Source: Doryteuthis pealeii (lineage: Eukaryota > Mollusca > Cephalopoda > Myopsida > Loliginidae). From it: 64,000 nucleotides of DNA. The position numbers and the translations under genes were made by a program. Of the stretch, positions 61,600 through 64,000 are shown piece after piece. Each line of letters starts with the position of its first letter. The first letter of the stretch is position 1. Below the pieces are notes generated by a model. It was not told the DNA's origin, did no database searches, and worked only from the letters and a program-made list of their open reading frames with translations. The stretch covers positions 3,870,696-3,934,695 of the forward strand of contig CM042176.1 of NCBI GenBank assembly GCA_023376005.1, in the 5' to 3' direction.

Positions 61600-61945
61600 T
61601 TTTTTACTCTTGTTCTGTTTTCAGTAACAAGAAGTTAACTAAAATGTTTACAAATATATAAGTATCTACGATTTTGTATAAAATTCAGGTGCAAAATATT
61701 CAAAATAATCATTTAATTAATATTGATAGATACACGCAACATTTTATTTGGGGGTGACAGAACTAAATTTCCATTTCAAATGGTTTTATTTATTTATCTA
61801 TTTATTATTCCTTTAATATATTTGATGATTTTGCTTACCTATCATATAAACACTCTGACATTGAATTTTTAACTCCCGTCTCCCTCAGGCAATATATCCC
61901 AAAAAATAATTTTTACACCGCCCGGAAGATGTTTTTTGTTGCTAG
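61600..61945 (+). mobile_element. Repeat E segment ending in second-family Helitron-like terminus
   Basis: GACAGAACTAAATTTCCATT, TATTTGATGATTTTGCTTAC, then ACACCGCCCGGAAGATGT, TTTTTTGTTG and CTAG at 61942-61945. The next base is A rather than T, so the end may have decayed. Confidence 0.45.
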
Positions 61946-61975
61946 AAATTATAATAACAGTAAATTGAAGTAGAC

Positions 61976-62145
61976 GGGGGCCGGGTTAGCTCAGTCGGTA
62001 GAGCATTCGGCTAGAAACCACAAGGTTCCCAAGTTCGATCCCGTCCTCGACAACTAAGCGTATGAGTAGCACAGGATCTGTGCGGTTAAGTAAGGAGCTG
62101 ATGGTAGGTTCGGCGCTCCACTTCTTTACTTTACTTTACTTGTTA
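61976..62145 (+). mobile_element. tRNA-derived SINE with (CTTTA)n tail
   Basis: GGGCCGGGTTAGCTCAGTCG, GTAGAGCATTCGGC (A box) and AAGTTCGATCCCG (B box) are well kept. The body AGTAGCACAGGATCTGTGC, GGAGCTGATGGTAGG, GGCGCTCCAC is followed by a CTTTA repeat. The body is shorter than at 59285. The anticodon arm does not fold well, so it is a SINE. Confidence 0.8.
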
Positions 62146-62579
62146 TACCGAGGATTTCAAGGACTACTGAGACTACACTCTTTTCTACGATTGGAAAACC
62201 TAAACACCTAAAATGGTGGCAAGAATCGTAACAAGAGTCTTTAAGTAATTTCATTATTTCTACAGTTACTAAAAGAGACTTAGAGAGTAGAGGAACAATA
62301 GAGAGGATGCGCGGAAGTGATAACGCTAATCTGTTTCAATCGAACACAATGAAAAGATTAAAAGTAGTAAAGAAAGAAAAAATAGTGAGAGAGACAGAAA
62401 GTTAAATCAAGATTATACTTTTTATATATTGAACTAATCGCAATAGCTCTTAAATAAACATATCAAACTTCGTCTACGAATATCAACGTATCTCTAATCC
62501 ATAAAAATTCACGCAAAAAATCTCTTTAAATAATTTCCTCGTTGCTACCTTTAATATAAGGGATTTATAAATAAACATG
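62146..62579. repeat. Segment of repeat E
   Basis: Parallels 59020-59200 (GCGCGGAAGTGATAACGC) and 59575-59640 (AATATCAACGTATCTCTAAT). Confidence 0.55.
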
Positions 62580-64000
62580 TAATCTATACATATATAAAGA
62601 GCAATTGTGTGTATATGTATGTCCGAAGGAAAATAAAACAATTAATGACAAAGTAAATATATATACCATTAAATATCACCAGGGCTTGGTTTTCTATACA
62701 TATATAAAGGGCAGTTGTGTGTATATGTATGTCCGGAGGAAACTTCAAAAATAAAACAATTAACGACAAAGTAAATATATATACACATTAAATATCACCA
62801 GGGCTTGGTCTTCTATGCATATATAAAGGGCAGTTGTGTGTTTATGTTGTCCGGAGGAAAGTTCGAAAATAAAACAATTAACGACAAAGTAAATATATAT
62901 ACACATTAAATATCACCAGGGCTTGATTTTCTATACATATATAAAGGGCAGTTGTGTGTATATGTATGTCCGGAGGAAACTTCAAAAATAAAACAATTAA
63001 TGACAAAGTATATATATATACACATTAAATATCACAGGGCTTGGTTTTCTATACATATATAAAGGGCAGTTTTGTGTATATGTATGTCCGGAGGAAACTT
63101 CGAAATAATACAATTAACGACAAAGTATATTATATATACACATTAAATATCACCAGGGCTTGGTTTTCTATACATATATAAAGGGCAGTTGTGTGTATAT
63201 GTATGTCCGGAGGAAACTTCGAAAATAAAACAATTAATGACAAAGTATATATATATACACATTAAATATCACCAGGACTTGGTTTTCTATACATATATAA
63301 AGGGCAGTTGTGTGTATATGTATGTCCGGAGGAAACTTCAAAAATAAAACAATTAATGACAAAGTATATATATATACACATTAAATATCACCAGGGCTTG
63401 ATTTTCTATACATATATAAAGGGCAGTTGTGTGTATATGTATGTCCGGAGGAAACTTCGAAAATAATACAATTAATGACAAAGTATATATATATACACAT
63501 TAAATATCACCAGGACTTGGTTTTCTATACATATATAAAGGGCAGTTGTGTGTATATGTATGTCCGGAGGAAACTTCAAAAATAAAACATTTAACGACAA
63601 AGTATATATATATACACATTAAATATCATCAGGGCTTGGTTTTCTATACATATATAAAGGGCAGTTTGTGTATATGTATGTCCGGAGGAAACTTCAAAAA
63701 TAAAACAATTAACGACAAAGTATATATATATATACACATTAAATATCATCAGGGCTTGGTTTTCTATACATATATAAAGGCAGTTTTGTGTATATGTAGT
63801 CCGGAGGAACTTCAAAAATAAACAATTAACGACAAAATATTATATACACATTAAATATCAGGGCTTGTTTTCTATACATATAAAGGGCATTTTGTGTATA
63901 TGTATTCCGGAGGAAACTTCAAAAATAAAACAATTAACGACAAAGTATATATATATACACATTAAATATCATCAGGGCTTGGTTTTCTATACATATATAA
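62580..64000. repeat. 119-bp satellite, at least 11 copies, continues past the window
   Basis: GTCCGGAGGAAACTTC recurs at 62731, 62849, 62968, 63086, 63206, 63325, 63444, 63563, about 63680, 63799 and 63905. Each unit reads CTATACATATATAAAGGGCA, GTTGTGTGTATATGTAT, the landmark, AAATAAAACAATTAACGAC, AAAGTATATATATATACAC and ATTAAATATCACCAGGGC. Units are very similar, so the array is young. Frames such as 63546-63821 simply read through units. Confidence 0.96.

Noticed and set aside
61976..62052. Functional tRNA gene
   Set aside because: A and B boxes are good, but the anticodon arm does not pair well and the sequence continues into a SINE body and tail.

Overview
This window looks like repeat-dense, non-genic DNA from an animal genome. 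I found no intact protein-coding gene, no convincing host exon and no real tRNA or rRNA gene. The base composition is AT-rich, and there are many (TA)n, (TG)n, (GATA)n, (GAAA)n/(TTTC)n and (AAT)n tracts. Old copies of Penelope-like, R2-like LINE, Tc1, Helitron, tRNA-derived and 5S-derived elements lie between them. That mix fits a lophotrochozoan, most likely a cephalopod such as an octopus. The organism is an inference from repeat content only. Nearly every open reading frame is either low-complexity translation (Ser/Leu/Phe or Arg/Glu/Lys runs) or a relic inside a transposable element.

Layout. 0-3 kb: retroposon family A and a complete non-autonomous Helitron. 3.2-5.9 kb: a purine-rich tract with a higher-order repeat. 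6-9 kb: a palindrome split by a full-length family A insertion with target duplications, then a long foldback element. 9.2-10.4 kb: a 172-bp tandem repeat. 10.4-13.5 kb: Penelope-like 5' ends, hammerhead ribozymes and a Tc1 relic. 14.2-16.5 kb: a tandem array derived from 5S rRNA. 17-19.5 kb: a 21-bp minisatellite inside an inverted repeat, plus dispersed repeats. 20-30 kb: Helitron, palindromes bounded by (TA)n, many hammerheads, three tandem SINEs and more family A copies. 31.4-32.6 kb: a 127-bp satellite. 33-37.4 kb: GC-rich family C and Helitron pieces. 37.7-48 kb: a stretch that looks like uncorrected long-read sequence (indel-rich repeat copies, one N, a duplicated 600-bp block). 46.8-53.5 kb: three relics of one R2-type LINE with (AAT)n tails. 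54.3-57 kb: pyrimidine-rich higher-order repeats. 57-62.6 kb: family A, 5S-headed SINEs, a MITE, Helitrons and tRNA SINEs. 62.6 kb to the end: a 119-bp satellite running off the window.

The most interesting system is a dense set of type-I-like hammerhead ribozymes. At least twelve have the catalytic core (CUGANGA ... GAAA), a stem II, a short self-complementary stem III and a cleavable NUH. Five or more are degenerate. They occur in three settings: at the 5' ends of Penelope-like fragments that sit head to head; downstream of tRNA-like promoter modules; and in the arms of palindromes bounded by TA microsatellites. A second theme is one 3' tail (GGTTGATATGCC-type) shared by retroposon family A, 5S-headed SINEs and another repeat, as if one LINE machinery mobilised them all.
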